Assembly (NCBI RefSeq): GCF_034931365.1
Contig: NZ_JAYGII010000001.1
Location: 62,001 to 126,000, forward strand
DNA from: Natronospira elongata
GTDB lineage: Bacteria; Pseudomonadota; Gammaproteobacteria; Natronospirales; Natronospiraceae
DNA: 64,000 nucleotides
Reading direction: 5' to 3'
Positions 1 through 7,841 of the stretch are shown here, piece after piece. Position numbers and translations under genes: made by a program. The notes beneath the pieces were generated by a model. The model had not been told where the DNA came from. It saw only the letters and a list, made by a program, of their open reading frames with translations, and ran no database searches. Position 1 is the stretch's first letter. Each line of letters opens with the position of its first letter.

Positions 1-98
1 GTCAGTCGGCCTTGGCGGCTTTCCGTGGGGCTGGTTGAATTGTTCTCAAGTCGTTTAAGTTATTGATTTATATTGCTTTGATATTGTTTGGTCCGGCC

Positions 99-113
99 TG
101 GCACGGCGCTTGC
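99..113 (+). promoter_or_regulatory. sigma-54 promoter upstream of fliL
   Basis: The sequence reads TGGCACG, four bases, then TTGC. The -24 GG (100-101) and -12 GC (112-113) are separated by exactly ten bases, which matches the RpoN consensus almost perfectly. Transcription would start near base 125, about 60 bases before fliL. Polar-flagellate gammaproteobacteria commonly drive mid-level flagellar operons from RpoN promoters with a FleQ/FlrC-type activator; no such activator is in this window. I see no clear gene in bases 1-98. Confidence 0.85.
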
Positions 114-183
114 GTATTCTTGACTCGGGCGAGTGTACGGCCAGCCGGAGCGGATCACAGTCGGATGATGGAGAGAGACGATT

Positions 184-648
184 ATGAAGGCATGGCTTCT
201 GGGCGGAATAGGGATTGTCTTTGTGCTCTTGGTCGGCCTTGGCACGGGGCTTTTCATTGCCGGCGCCCTGGATACCGGCAGCGCTGAGCCGACCAATGCG
301 GAAGAGGTAGTCGAAGAGGAAGAGCTCGGCGAGCCTATCTACTACGAGATCGAACCGGCCTTCGTGGTGAATCTGGATGGGGCCGGCCGTGTGCGCTTCC
401 TGCAGATCAAGGTAGAGCTGATGGCCAGGGATCAGGAAGTGCTCGACGCGGTGGAACGGCATATGCCGCGCGTGCGTAACCGACTCCTGATGCTGTTTGG
501 CGATGTGGAACAGGAAAAAATACGCACGCGTCAAGGCCGGGAAGCGCTGCAGGAAGCGGCCCGGGAACAAATTCTGGAGCTGCTGGAAGAAGAGGGTGAG
601 CCTGACGATCTGGAAGCGCTCTTCTTTACAAGCTTTGTCATGCAGTAG
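184..648 (+). CDS. fliL: flagellar basal body-associated protein FliL
   Basis: This 154-residue inner-membrane protein belongs to the FliL family, which rings the stators and supports motor torque. Residues 4-27 form one hydrophobic segment that anchors the protein. A very acidic linker follows (around 38-50), then the periplasmic FliL domain (about 52-154), including the YYEIEPAFVVNL stretch and the C-terminal FFTSFVMQ typical of the family. ATG 184 is preceded by a GGAGAGAGA ribosome site. It is the first gene after the sigma-54 promoter and leads directly into fliM. Confidence 0.93.
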   Translation: MKAWLLGGIGIVFVLLVGLGTGLFIAGALDTGSAEPTNAEEVVEEEELGEPIYYEIEPAFVVNLDGAGRVRFLQIKVELMARDQEVLDAVERHMPRVRNRLLMLFGDVEQEKIRTRQGREALQEAAREQILELLEEEGEPDDLEALFFTSFVMQ

Positions 649-673
649 AGATGATTAAGTACTGGGGATTGCC

Positions 674-1747
674 GTGAGCGACGTTCTCTCACAGGAAGAA
701 ATTGATGCCCTCATGCACGGCGTGGAGGGGGGCGATGTTGACACCGAGGAAGAGAAAAAGGACCCCGGTGAACTTCGTCCCTATGACTTTACCCGTGAAG
801 ATCGCATCGTCCGGGGTCGTCTTCCGACTCTGGAGATGATCAATGAACGATTTGCCCGATACCTCCGAATAAGTCTGTTCAATATGTTGCGCCGTTCAGC
901 CGAAATCTCCGTTGGCGGCGTGGATATGCTCAAATTTTCCGAGTATGTGCATTCCCTCTATGTGCCCACCAGTCTCAACCTGGTAAGAGCAGATCCCCTG
1001 CGGGGAACCGCGCTTTTTATCATCGATCCAAAACTGGTTTTCGTGGTGGTGGACAACTTTTTTGGAGGGGATGGGCGTTTCTACACAAAGATCGAAGGTC
1101 GTGAGTTTACGCCGGCAGAGAATCGCATTATCCAGATGCTTTTGCACGATGCCTTCAATGACCTGAAAGAGGCCTGGTCACCGGTGATGGACATTGATTT
1201 CACTTTCCTGGAGTCCGAGGTCAACCCCCAGTTTGCCAATATCGTCAGTCCGAGCGAGGTGGTTGTTGTCAGTACCTTCACGATAGAGCTTGAAGGGGGA
1301 AGTGGCGAGATGCACATCACGATGCCCTATTCCATGATCGAGCCGATCAAGGAGTTGCTGGATACCGGTGTGCAGAGTGATCGAGTCGAGAAGGATGAGC
1401 GATGGACTGAGGCCCTCAAGGAAGAGGTCAAGGATGCCAAGGTGGAGTTGTCCGCGACTTTGGCGGAATCCGAGATCTCAATGCGGGAACTCATGAAGTT
1501 GAAGGTGGGAGATATCCTCCCGATTAGCCTTCCTGAAGAGGTTGTAGTCATGGCGGAGGGTGATTTGCCCCTTTTTCGGGGCCGATTTGGGATTTCTGAA
1601 GGACAGAATGCAGTCCAGATGATCCAGTGGATTCGCAATGAAAAGTCACCCATCCGTGCCAATTTGGGATCAGATAAGAAAGAAGCCAAGACCCGTCGTA
1701 AAGGTCAACCCAGGACTGCTGGCAGTGGCGAGAGGAAAGAGAAATGA
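674..1747 (+). CDS. fliM: flagellar motor switch protein FliM
   Basis: FliM is the C-ring component that receives CheY-P and switches motor rotation. The start is GTG. The extreme N terminus carries the conserved CheY-docking peptide LSQEEIDALMHG (residues 5-16), which supports this start. The middle domain follows, with the FFGGDGRF loop corresponding to the GGxG FliG contact, and then the C-terminal SpoA domain that pairs with FliN. At 357 residues it is longer than the roughly 334 of E. coli because of a Lys/Arg-rich tail after about residue 330. It overlaps fliN by four bases, which suggests translational coupling. Confidence 0.96.
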   Translation: MSDVLSQEEIDALMHGVEGGDVDTEEEKKDPGELRPYDFTREDRIVRGRLPTLEMINERFARYLRISLFNMLRRSAEISVGGVDMLKFSEYVHSLYVPTSLNLVRADPLRGTALFIIDPKLVFVVVDNFFGGDGRFYTKIEGREFTPAENRIIQMLLHDAFNDLKEAWSPVMDIDFTFLESEVNPQFANIVSPSEVVVVSTFTIELEGGSGEMHITMPYSMIEPIKELLDTGVQSDRVEKDERWTEALKEEVKDAKVELSATLAESEISMRELMKLKVGDILPISLPEEVVVMAEGDLPLFRGRFGISEGQNAVQMIQWIRNEKSPIRANLGSDKKEAKTRRKGQPRTAGSGERKEK

Positions 1748-2163
1748 GTGACGACAAGAAAGACATGACAGAGGACGAACGTCGGCAGCTCGAAGAAATG
1801 GAGGCCGCCCAGCAGGAAGGAGAGGCGGCGGACAGTGAGCAGGACGTGGAGAAAGCCAGCTTCGATGAGTTGGGCGAGAACGCTGCCGACAAGGGTTCCG
1901 AGGAAGTGAATCTGGATATGATCCTGGATCTCAACGTCAATCTCGCAATGGAGGTTGGGAGAACCAAGATCAGTATTCGAAACCTTCTCCAGCTGAGCCA
2001 GGGCTCTGTGGTGGAGCTCGACCGTTTTGCCGGGGAGCCATTGGACGTATTGATCAACGGCACGCTGGTCGCCCATGGCGAAGTCGTGGTGGTTAATGAG
2101 AAGTTCGGGATTCGACTGACTGACGTTATCAGCCCGTCGGAACGTATCAAAAAGTTGCGTTGA
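1744..2163 (+). CDS. fliN: flagellar motor switch protein FliN
   Basis: FliN forms the lower C-ring with FliM and docks export cargo. The 139-residue protein has an acidic, low-complexity N-terminal half (about 1-55) and a C-terminal SpoA domain (about 60-139). The SpoA domain contains VNLAMEVGRTKISIRNLLQL and ends FGIRLTDVISPSERIKKL, the usual FliN ending. Its ATG overlaps the fliM stop (ATGA). Confidence 0.96.
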   Translation: MSDDKKDMTEDERRQLEEMEAAQQEGEAADSEQDVEKASFDELGENAADKGSEEVNLDMILDLNVNLAMEVGRTKISIRNLLQLSQGSVVELDRFAGEPLDVLINGTLVAHGEVVVVNEKFGIRLTDVISPSERIKKLR

Positions 2164-2171
2164 GGCCAGTC

Positions 2172-2585
2172 ATGCGTCTGATCGCCCTTATGTTCCTGTT
2201 TCTTCTGCTTCCAGTCACGGGGCTGGCCGAGTCCAGTGTGGGAGACGAAATTGGTGGGGTGCAGGGGCTGGCGAATGTGGTCTTTTCGCTGATCGTCGTG
2301 CTGGCCGTGGTATTGGGTGTGGCCTGGTTCATGCGCCGCATGCCGGGCATGGGTGGTAGTGGCAGTGCTCACATGAAAGTGATTGGCCAGATGCCCCTGT
2401 CCACCCGGGAACGCCTGATGCTGGTGGAGGTGGGGAATGAGCAGATTCTGCTGGGTGTCAGCCCGGCAGGGATTCGGACCCTGCATGTACTGGGGAAGCC
2501 GCTGGAAAGTCCGCAGGAGCAAAATGAGCCGAGCTTCAAAAAGCGATTGATGGAAACGCTTGGGCGGGGAGGGGCCCAGCAATGA
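2172..2585 (+). CDS. fliO: flagellar biosynthesis protein FliO
   Basis: FliO is a small membrane protein that helps assemble the FliP export-gate core. The reading frame could begin at TTG 2160, overlapping the fliN stop, but ATG 2172 is more likely: it has a TGAGG site upstream and gives a clean signal-like start (MRLIALMFLFLLLP). A second membrane segment lies at about residues 36-55, followed by the cytoplasmic FliO domain with the MPLSTRERLMLVEVG signature. It overlaps fliP by four bases. The protein has 137 residues from the chosen start. Confidence 0.9.
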   Translation: MRLIALMFLFLLLPVTGLAESSVGDEIGGVQGLANVVFSLIVVLAVVLGVAWFMRRMPGMGGSGSAHMKVIGQMPLSTRERLMLVEVGNEQILLGVSPAGIRTLHVLGKPLESPQEQNEPSFKKRLMETLGRGGAQQ

Positions 2586-3319
2586 TGCGTCTTGCAGTCA
2601 TGCTGGTGCTGCTTCTGTTTCCCGGTGCCGTCATGGGAACGCCAGGCTTGCCGGCAGTGACCGTGGAAACGGGGGAGGATGGCAGCCAGACTTATTCTGT
2701 GACCTTGCAGATTCTGGTGCTGATGACCGCTCTGACGGTCTTGCCGGCGCTGGTTCTGATGATGACCTCCTTTACGCGCATCGTTATTGTTCTTGCCATT
2801 CTTCGCCAGGCCATGGGCACGCCACAGACACCGCCAAACCAGGTTTTGATTGGGTTGGCCCTCTTTTTGACTTTCTTTATCATGGCGCCTGTTATCGATC
2901 AGGCCTATTCGGATGGGGTGCGGCCGTATCTGGATGGCGAGCTAGCGGCCGAGGCAGCTGTCGAGGCAACCGTTGAACCGGTCCGTGAATTCATGATGGG
3001 GCAGGTTCGTGAAAACGATATTGCTACCTTTGCCCGCATGGGGGGGCATGAGAGCTTCAATGGGCCAGAAGATGTTCCCCTTTCGGTTCTGATTCCTGCA
3101 TTTATTACCAGCGAATTAAAGACTGCCTTCATTATCGGTTTTCTTCTGTATATTCCGTTTGTGATCATTGATTTGGTAGTGGCCAGCACCCTGATGTCCA
3201 TGGGTATGCTGATGTTATCACCCATGCTGGTTTCCCTGCCATTCAAGATCATGTTGTTTGTGCTGGTTGATGGATGGTCCCTTGTCGTGGGGACCCTCGC
3301 CTCCAGCTTCTTTGTTTAG
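2582..3319 (+). CDS. fliP: flagellar type III export gate protein FliP
   Basis: FliP makes the core of the export gate with FliQ and FliR. The 245-residue protein has a cleavable signal peptide (about 1-19) and four membrane segments. Family signatures are present: MTSFTRIVIVLAILRQA followed by TPPNQVLIGLALFLTFF, and DLVVASTLMSMGMLMLSP in the second half. Two consecutive ATGs (2582 and 2585) are possible starts; the first overlaps the fliO stop. Confidence 0.97.
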   Translation: MMRLAVMLVLLLFPGAVMGTPGLPAVTVETGEDGSQTYSVTLQILVLMTALTVLPALVLMMTSFTRIVIVLAILRQAMGTPQTPPNQVLIGLALFLTFFIMAPVIDQAYSDGVRPYLDGELAAEAAVEATVEPVREFMMGQVRENDIATFARMGGHESFNGPEDVPLSVLIPAFITSELKTAFIIGFLLYIPFVIIDLVVASTLMSMGMLMLSPMLVSLPFKIMLFVLVDGWSLVVGTLASSFFV

Positions 3320-3343
3320 CACCGAAAGACGAGGGGCGCTGTC

Positions 3344-3619
3344 ATGAGTCCAGAATTAGCAGTCACCATTGGTCAGGAAGCTTTGAAAGTGACCGCTATG
3401 ATCGCGGCGCCCATGTTGGTTTCTGCCTTGGCCATGGGCCTGTTGGTCGGTATGTTCCAGGCTGCTACCCAGATCAATGAGATGACTCTCAGCTTTATCC
3501 CCAAGCTGCTCGTGCTGGTTCTGTCTCTCGGTGTGTTCAGTTCCTGGATGCTGTCCACCATCATGGATTTTACGATCCGCCTGATTCGCAGTATTCCCCT
3601 GATTCTGGGCGGCGGTTGA
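3344..3619 (+). CDS. fliQ: flagellar export gate protein FliQ
   Basis: FliQ is a small export-gate subunit with two membrane hairpins. At 91 residues it is near the usual 89. It begins MSPELAVTIGQEALK and has hydrophobic segments at about 15-38 and 48-72, with the family motif AATQINEMTLSFIPK between them. It sits 24 bases after fliP and 10 before fliR, in the standard PQR order. Confidence 0.96.
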   Translation: MSPELAVTIGQEALKVTAMIAAPMLVSALAMGLLVGMFQAATQINEMTLSFIPKLLVLVLSLGVFSSWMLSTIMDFTIRLIRSIPLILGGG

Positions 3620-3629
3620 GGACGCGCTC

Positions 3630-4409
3630 ATGCTGAGCTTCACCGCGGCAGAGATCGGTGGGCTGTTGGGGCAATACTTCTGGCCCTTCTGTCGCGTGGC
3701 GGGAATGATCATGGTGGCGCCGGTTTTTGCCACTGCCTTTATTCCCGTACAGATAAGGGTTCTGCTTGCCGTCGCTCTGACTGCAGCCATTGTTCCCATT
3801 TTAGAGCCGGCCCCGGCTGTGGAGGTGCTGAGTTTTCAGGGGCTGGTGATAACCCTGCAGCAGGTTCTGATCGGGGTGACCATCGGGTTTCTCGTGCAAA
3901 TGGTCTTCGACGCGGTTGTTATATCGGGTCAGATCATCGCCATGAGCATGGGTTTGGGTTTCGCCTTCATGGTGGATGCCCAGCGAGGCGTTTCCGTTCC
4001 CATCGTCGGTCAGTTTCTTCTGATCATGGCAACTTTGCTTTATCTGACCATGGATGGACACCTCATTCTGATCGAAGTCCTGGTCAATAGCTTCAATAGC
4101 ATGCCGGTGGGTCAGGCTGGGTTGGTCAGGGATGATATGTGGTCGGTGGTGATGTTTGGGGCAGAGATGTTCAAGGGGGCGGTTCAGATTGCATTGCCGG
4201 CTGTTGTCGCCCTTCAGACAGTGTTGATTGCCTTCGGTGTCATGAGTCGGGTTGCACCGACAATGAACCTGTTCGCGGTTGGTTTTCCCGCCGCAATGAC
4301 GCTGGGCTTCCTGATCCTGATGGTCACGCTTCCCCATATGCAGCCCGCCCTGTTCGGGCTGCTCCAGTCGGCTTTTACCACTGGGCGGGACATCGTCGGG
4401 ATAAGTTGA
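3630..4409 (+). CDS. fliR: flagellar export gate protein FliR
   Basis: FliR completes the FliPQR gate. The 259-residue protein has about six hydrophobic segments and the conserved stretch SMGLGFAFMVDAQRG with a nearby VPIVGQF. An ATG preceded by GAGGACGCGCTC starts it ten bases after fliQ. The order relative to fliQ and flhB is the usual one. Confidence 0.95.
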   Translation: MLSFTAAEIGGLLGQYFWPFCRVAGMIMVAPVFATAFIPVQIRVLLAVALTAAIVPILEPAPAVEVLSFQGLVITLQQVLIGVTIGFLVQMVFDAVVISGQIIAMSMGLGFAFMVDAQRGVSVPIVGQFLLIMATLLYLTMDGHLILIEVLVNSFNSMPVGQAGLVRDDMWSVVMFGAEMFKGAVQIALPAVVALQTVLIAFGVMSRVAPTMNLFAVGFPAAMTLGFLILMVTLPHMQPALFGLLQSAFTTGRDIVGIS

Positions 4410-4435
4410 TTCCCTGGACGTGATGAGGTGTAGAT

Positions 4436-5584
4436 ATGGCAGACCAGGGTGAATCCAGTCAGGAAAAAACAGAACAGCCCACACCCAAACGGTTGCAGGA
4501 CGCCAAGAAGAAGGGCCAGGTTCCTCGGTCACGGGAACTGAGCGCCATGCTGGTGATGATCACCGGCGCTGTTTTCCTGCTCGCCTATGGCGGCACCATG
4601 ATCAGTGGTGTCGTGGATATTCTTCGTGGCAGTCTTCAAGTGGATCGGGAGGTGATCCTGAACCCGGGGGATATATCCAATTATTTCCGTCTGGCTGTGG
4701 TGGAGGGTGTGCAGGTGGTGCTCCCCATCATGGTGGTTCTGTTTGTGGCTGCAGCCGCGGCCCCCACCCTGATTGGTGGTTGGTCCTTCAGTCTTCAGGC
4801 GATCCAGCCCAAGTTGAGCAAGCTCAACCCTGTCAGTGGTTTTAAAAGGATCTTTGGTGCCAAGGCGGTTATTGAGCTCCTCAAGGCCATCGGCAAGTTC
4901 GGGTCGGTGGCGGTGGTCGCAGCCGTGCTGTTCTGGTTGATGCAGGATCGCTTTCTGGCCCTTGCCTCGGTGCCCATGCCCCGGGCCCTGTTCGAGGCCG
5001 GTGGCCTGGTTGCCTTCTGTTTCCTGGTTTTCAGCACCACGCTCATTCTGATCGCCGCAATTGATGTGCCATTCCAGATTTGGGATCACCAGCGCAAGCT
5101 GAAGATGACCAAGCAGGAGGTCAAGGACGAGTTCAAGGAGACCGAGGGCAAGCCGGAAGTCAAACGCAAGATTCGTGAGACCCAGCAGGAGATGTCCCGG
5201 CGGCGGATGATGGAAGCGGTTCCCAAGGCGGACGTCGTGGTCACCAACCCCAGCCACTATGCCGTTGCCCTTCGCTATGAACCCAACCGTTCTGAGGCGC
5301 CCCGCGTGGTGGCGAAGGGGACAGACCGGATTGCGCTGCGAATCCGGGAAATTGCCAGCGAATATGAGGTCCCAATCCTCGAAGCTCCGCCGTTGGCCCG
5401 GGCTTTGCATGCCACTACGGAGCTGGGCGACGAAATCCCGTCACGTCTGTATCGATCGGTGGCGGAAGTGCTGGGCTGGGTTTACCAGCTTCGTCGACAG
5501 CGCAGTCGGGGCGGACCGCGCCCGAGGCAGCCCAATCCGGATGTGGATGCGGATCTGGATCCGGACAACGAACCAGATAACTAG
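4436..5584 (+). CDS. flhB: flagellar export switch protein FlhB (NPSH variant)
   Basis: FlhB switches flagellar export from rod/hook to filament substrates. The N terminus (QEKTEQPTPKRLQDAKKKGQ) and four membrane segments within residues 30-215 are typical. The cytoplasmic domain carries the autocleavage site, but residues 271-274 read N-P-S-H instead of the near-universal N-P-T-H; the scissile Asn-Pro bond is kept. The domain continues through a VVAKGTDRIALRIREIA stretch. Length (382 residues) is normal. A separate protein resembling only the C-terminal domain is encoded at 18814-19128. Confidence 0.96.
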   Translation: MADQGESSQEKTEQPTPKRLQDAKKKGQVPRSRELSAMLVMITGAVFLLAYGGTMISGVVDILRGSLQVDREVILNPGDISNYFRLAVVEGVQVVLPIMVVLFVAAAAAPTLIGGWSFSLQAIQPKLSKLNPVSGFKRIFGAKAVIELLKAIGKFGSVAVVAAVLFWLMQDRFLALASVPMPRALFEAGGLVAFCFLVFSTTLILIAAIDVPFQIWDHQRKLKMTKQEVKDEFKETEGKPEVKRKIRETQQEMSRRRMMEAVPKADVVVTNPSHYAVALRYEPNRSEAPRVVAKGTDRIALRIREIASEYEVPILEAPPLARALHATTELGDEIPSRLYRSVAEVLGWVYQLRRQRSRGGPRPRQPNPDVDADLDPDNEPDN

Positions 5585-5601
5585 GGGAGCAGAGCTGAAG
5601 C

Positions 5602-7749
5602 ATGGCCACCAGCACTCAGGCAATGATCGGAGAAGGCTTCCGCAGCGCATTGCGCTCGGGCTTGGGTGTCCCGATCCTGTTGATCGCCGTGCTCGCCATG
5701 GTGATCGTGCCTTTGCCGCCCATTGCCCTGGACATGTTCTTCACCTTCAACATCACCCTGGCCCTGATTGTGATCATGGCGGTGATCTACATTGCCCGTC
5801 CCCTGGACCTGGGTGTTTTCCCCACTGTCCTGCTGGGGGCAACGGTTTTACGACTGGCGCTCAATATCGCTTCCACTCGGGTCATTCTGCTGGAAGGCCA
5901 CACCGGTACAGCGGCGGCCGGTCGGGTCATTGAATCCTTTGGTGAGTTCGTGGTGGGCGGCAACTACGCCGTCGGTCTGATCGTGTTCACCATTCTCGTC
6001 ATCATCAACTTCCTGGTCATTACCAAGGGCGCCACCCGCGTATCCGAAGTCACCGCTCGCTTCACCCTGGATGCCATGCCAGGCAAGCAGATGGCCATTG
6101 ATGCCGACCTCAACGCCGGCCTGATCACTGATGATCAGGCCCGAGAGCGTCGCCAGGAGATTCGTGAAGAGGCGGATTTCTACGGCTCCATGGACGGTGC
6201 ATCAAAGTTCGTGCGGGGGGATGCCATTGCCGGCATCCTGATCATGCTCATCAATATCGTCGGTGGCCTGATCATCGGCACGGTCCAGCACAGCCTCAGT
6301 CTGGCCGAAGCCGGTCGTAACTATACCCTGCTGACCATCGGCGATGGTCTGGTCGCCCAGATTCCAGCCCTCCTGCTCTCCACCTCGGTGGCTGTGATCG
6401 TCACCCGAATGTCACGCAGCCAGGACATGGGCGATCAGATATTGATGCAGCTGGTGGGTAACGGCCGAGTTCTGGCGGTCTCCTCAGGGGTGTTGTTTGT
6501 ACTTGGTGTCGTCCCCGGTATGCCCAATCTCCCGTTTCTGCTCCTGGCGGCGGTCACTGCCTATCTCGCCTGGCGGGTCCAGCGCAAGGGTGAAGTGGTG
6601 AGTGGCGAGCCGCTGGAGGAGGAGACCAGTCACCAGCCTTCCGGTCGCGGCAAGAGCAAGGAAAAGTCCGAGTCCGGTGGTCGCACGGTGGCGCCCGGCG
6701 GTGAAGAACTGGGTGAGCTGCGCTGGGAAGATGTAACCCAGAACGACCTGTTGGGGCTGGAGGTAGGGTATCGATTGATTCCGTTGGTGGATCGCAAGCA
6801 GGGTGGTGAGCTCATGACCCGCATCCGCGGGGTGCGCAAGAAGCTCTCTCGCGAGCTGGGTTTCCTGATTCAGTCGGTGCATATACGGGATAACCTGGAA
6901 ATGCCGCCCAATCACTATCGACTGACGTTGATGGGGGACCCGGTGGGTGAGGCGGAGATCCATCCCGACCGGGAGCTGGCGATCAATCCCGGTCAGGTCC
7001 ACGGCAAGATCCAGGGCCTTGAGACCCGCGACCCCGCCTTTGGCCTGGAAGCCGTCTGGATCGAGCCAGAGCAGCGGGACAACGCCCAGACCCTGGGTTA
7101 CACGGTAGTGGATCCGGCCACCGTGGTGGCTACCCACCTGAGCCACATCATTCAGACCCACGCCCACGAGCTGCTTGGCCACGAGGAAGTCCAGAAGCTG
7201 CTGGACATGCTCAAGCAAAGTGACAAGCGGCTGGTGGAAAGCCTGGTCCCGGACATCATGCCCCTGAGCCGGGTGGTCAAGGTCCTGCAGCGGCTGCTGG
7301 AAGAGCGGGTGCCCATTCGTAACCTGCGGGCCATTGCCGAAAGCCTGGCCGAACACGGCACCACTACACAGGATGCGGAAGAGCTGTTGACCCAGGTCCG
7401 AGAGGCCCTGGCCCGCACTATCGTTCAGGAGGCCGCCGGAAGCCGCGAGGAGTTGCCGGTCATTACCCTGGACCCGCAACTGGAACAGATATTGCAGGAT
7501 GCTCTGCGCCAGGGCGGCAGTGGTGCCATCGAGCCCGGCCTGGCGGAAAGATTGCAGCAGGGCCTTTCAGAGGCCGCCGGCAAGCAGGAAAACCTGGGTG
7601 AGCCGGCGATTCTCCTGGTCTCGCCCGGCATTCGGGGATGGCTGGCGCGTTTCCTGCGCCAGGCGGTGCCGGGCCTGAATGTGCTCTCGTACAACGAAGT
7701 GCCGGATAGCCGCAAGGTGAGACTGGTGGCATCCATCAGCGGCCAATAA
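5602..7749 (+). CDS. flhA: flagellar export protein FlhA
   Basis: FlhA is the large export-gate subunit that uses proton motive force and docks chaperone-substrate complexes. The 715-residue protein has about eight membrane helices in residues 20-320. The FHIPEP-family signature is present around residues 145-215 (RVSEVTARFTLDAMPGKQM, then DADLNAGLI and FYGSMDGASKFVRGDA). A Ser/Gly/Lys-rich linker (about 335-365) leads to the cytoplasmic domain. It follows flhB after 17 bases. Confidence 0.97.
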   Translation: MATSTQAMIGEGFRSALRSGLGVPILLIAVLAMVIVPLPPIALDMFFTFNITLALIVIMAVIYIARPLDLGVFPTVLLGATVLRLALNIASTRVILLEGHTGTAAAGRVIESFGEFVVGGNYAVGLIVFTILVIINFLVITKGATRVSEVTARFTLDAMPGKQMAIDADLNAGLITDDQARERRQEIREEADFYGSMDGASKFVRGDAIAGILIMLINIVGGLIIGTVQHSLSLAEAGRNYTLLTIGDGLVAQIPALLLSTSVAVIVTRMSRSQDMGDQILMQLVGNGRVLAVSSGVLFVLGVVPGMPNLPFLLLAAVTAYLAWRVQRKGEVVSGEPLEEETSHQPSGRGKSKEKSESGGRTVAPGGEELGELRWEDVTQNDLLGLEVGYRLIPLVDRKQGGELMTRIRGVRKKLSRELGFLIQSVHIRDNLEMPPNHYRLTLMGDPVGEAEIHPDRELAINPGQVHGKIQGLETRDPAFGLEAVWIEPEQRDNAQTLGYTVVDPATVVATHLSHIIQTHAHELLGHEEVQKLLDMLKQSDKRLVESLVPDIMPLSRVVKVLQRLLEERVPIRNLRAIAESLAEHGTTTQDAEELLTQVREALARTIVQEAAGSREELPVITLDPQLEQILQDALRQGGSGAIEPGLAERLQQGLSEAAGKQENLGEPAILLVSPGIRGWLARFLRQAVPGLNVLSYNEVPDSRKVRLVASISGQ

Positions 7750-7841
7750 ATGTGGAATCAGTGAACTGACGGGGGCCTGGGGCCCCACTCACAACCGGGA
7801 TCAGACACCGCATTGGTGCAGGTACGCCGGGAGGAAAGTCG

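Noticed and set aside
7760..7790. GC-rich hairpin between flhA and flhF considered as a terminator
   Set aside because: The stem is only about five base pairs and no T tract follows.
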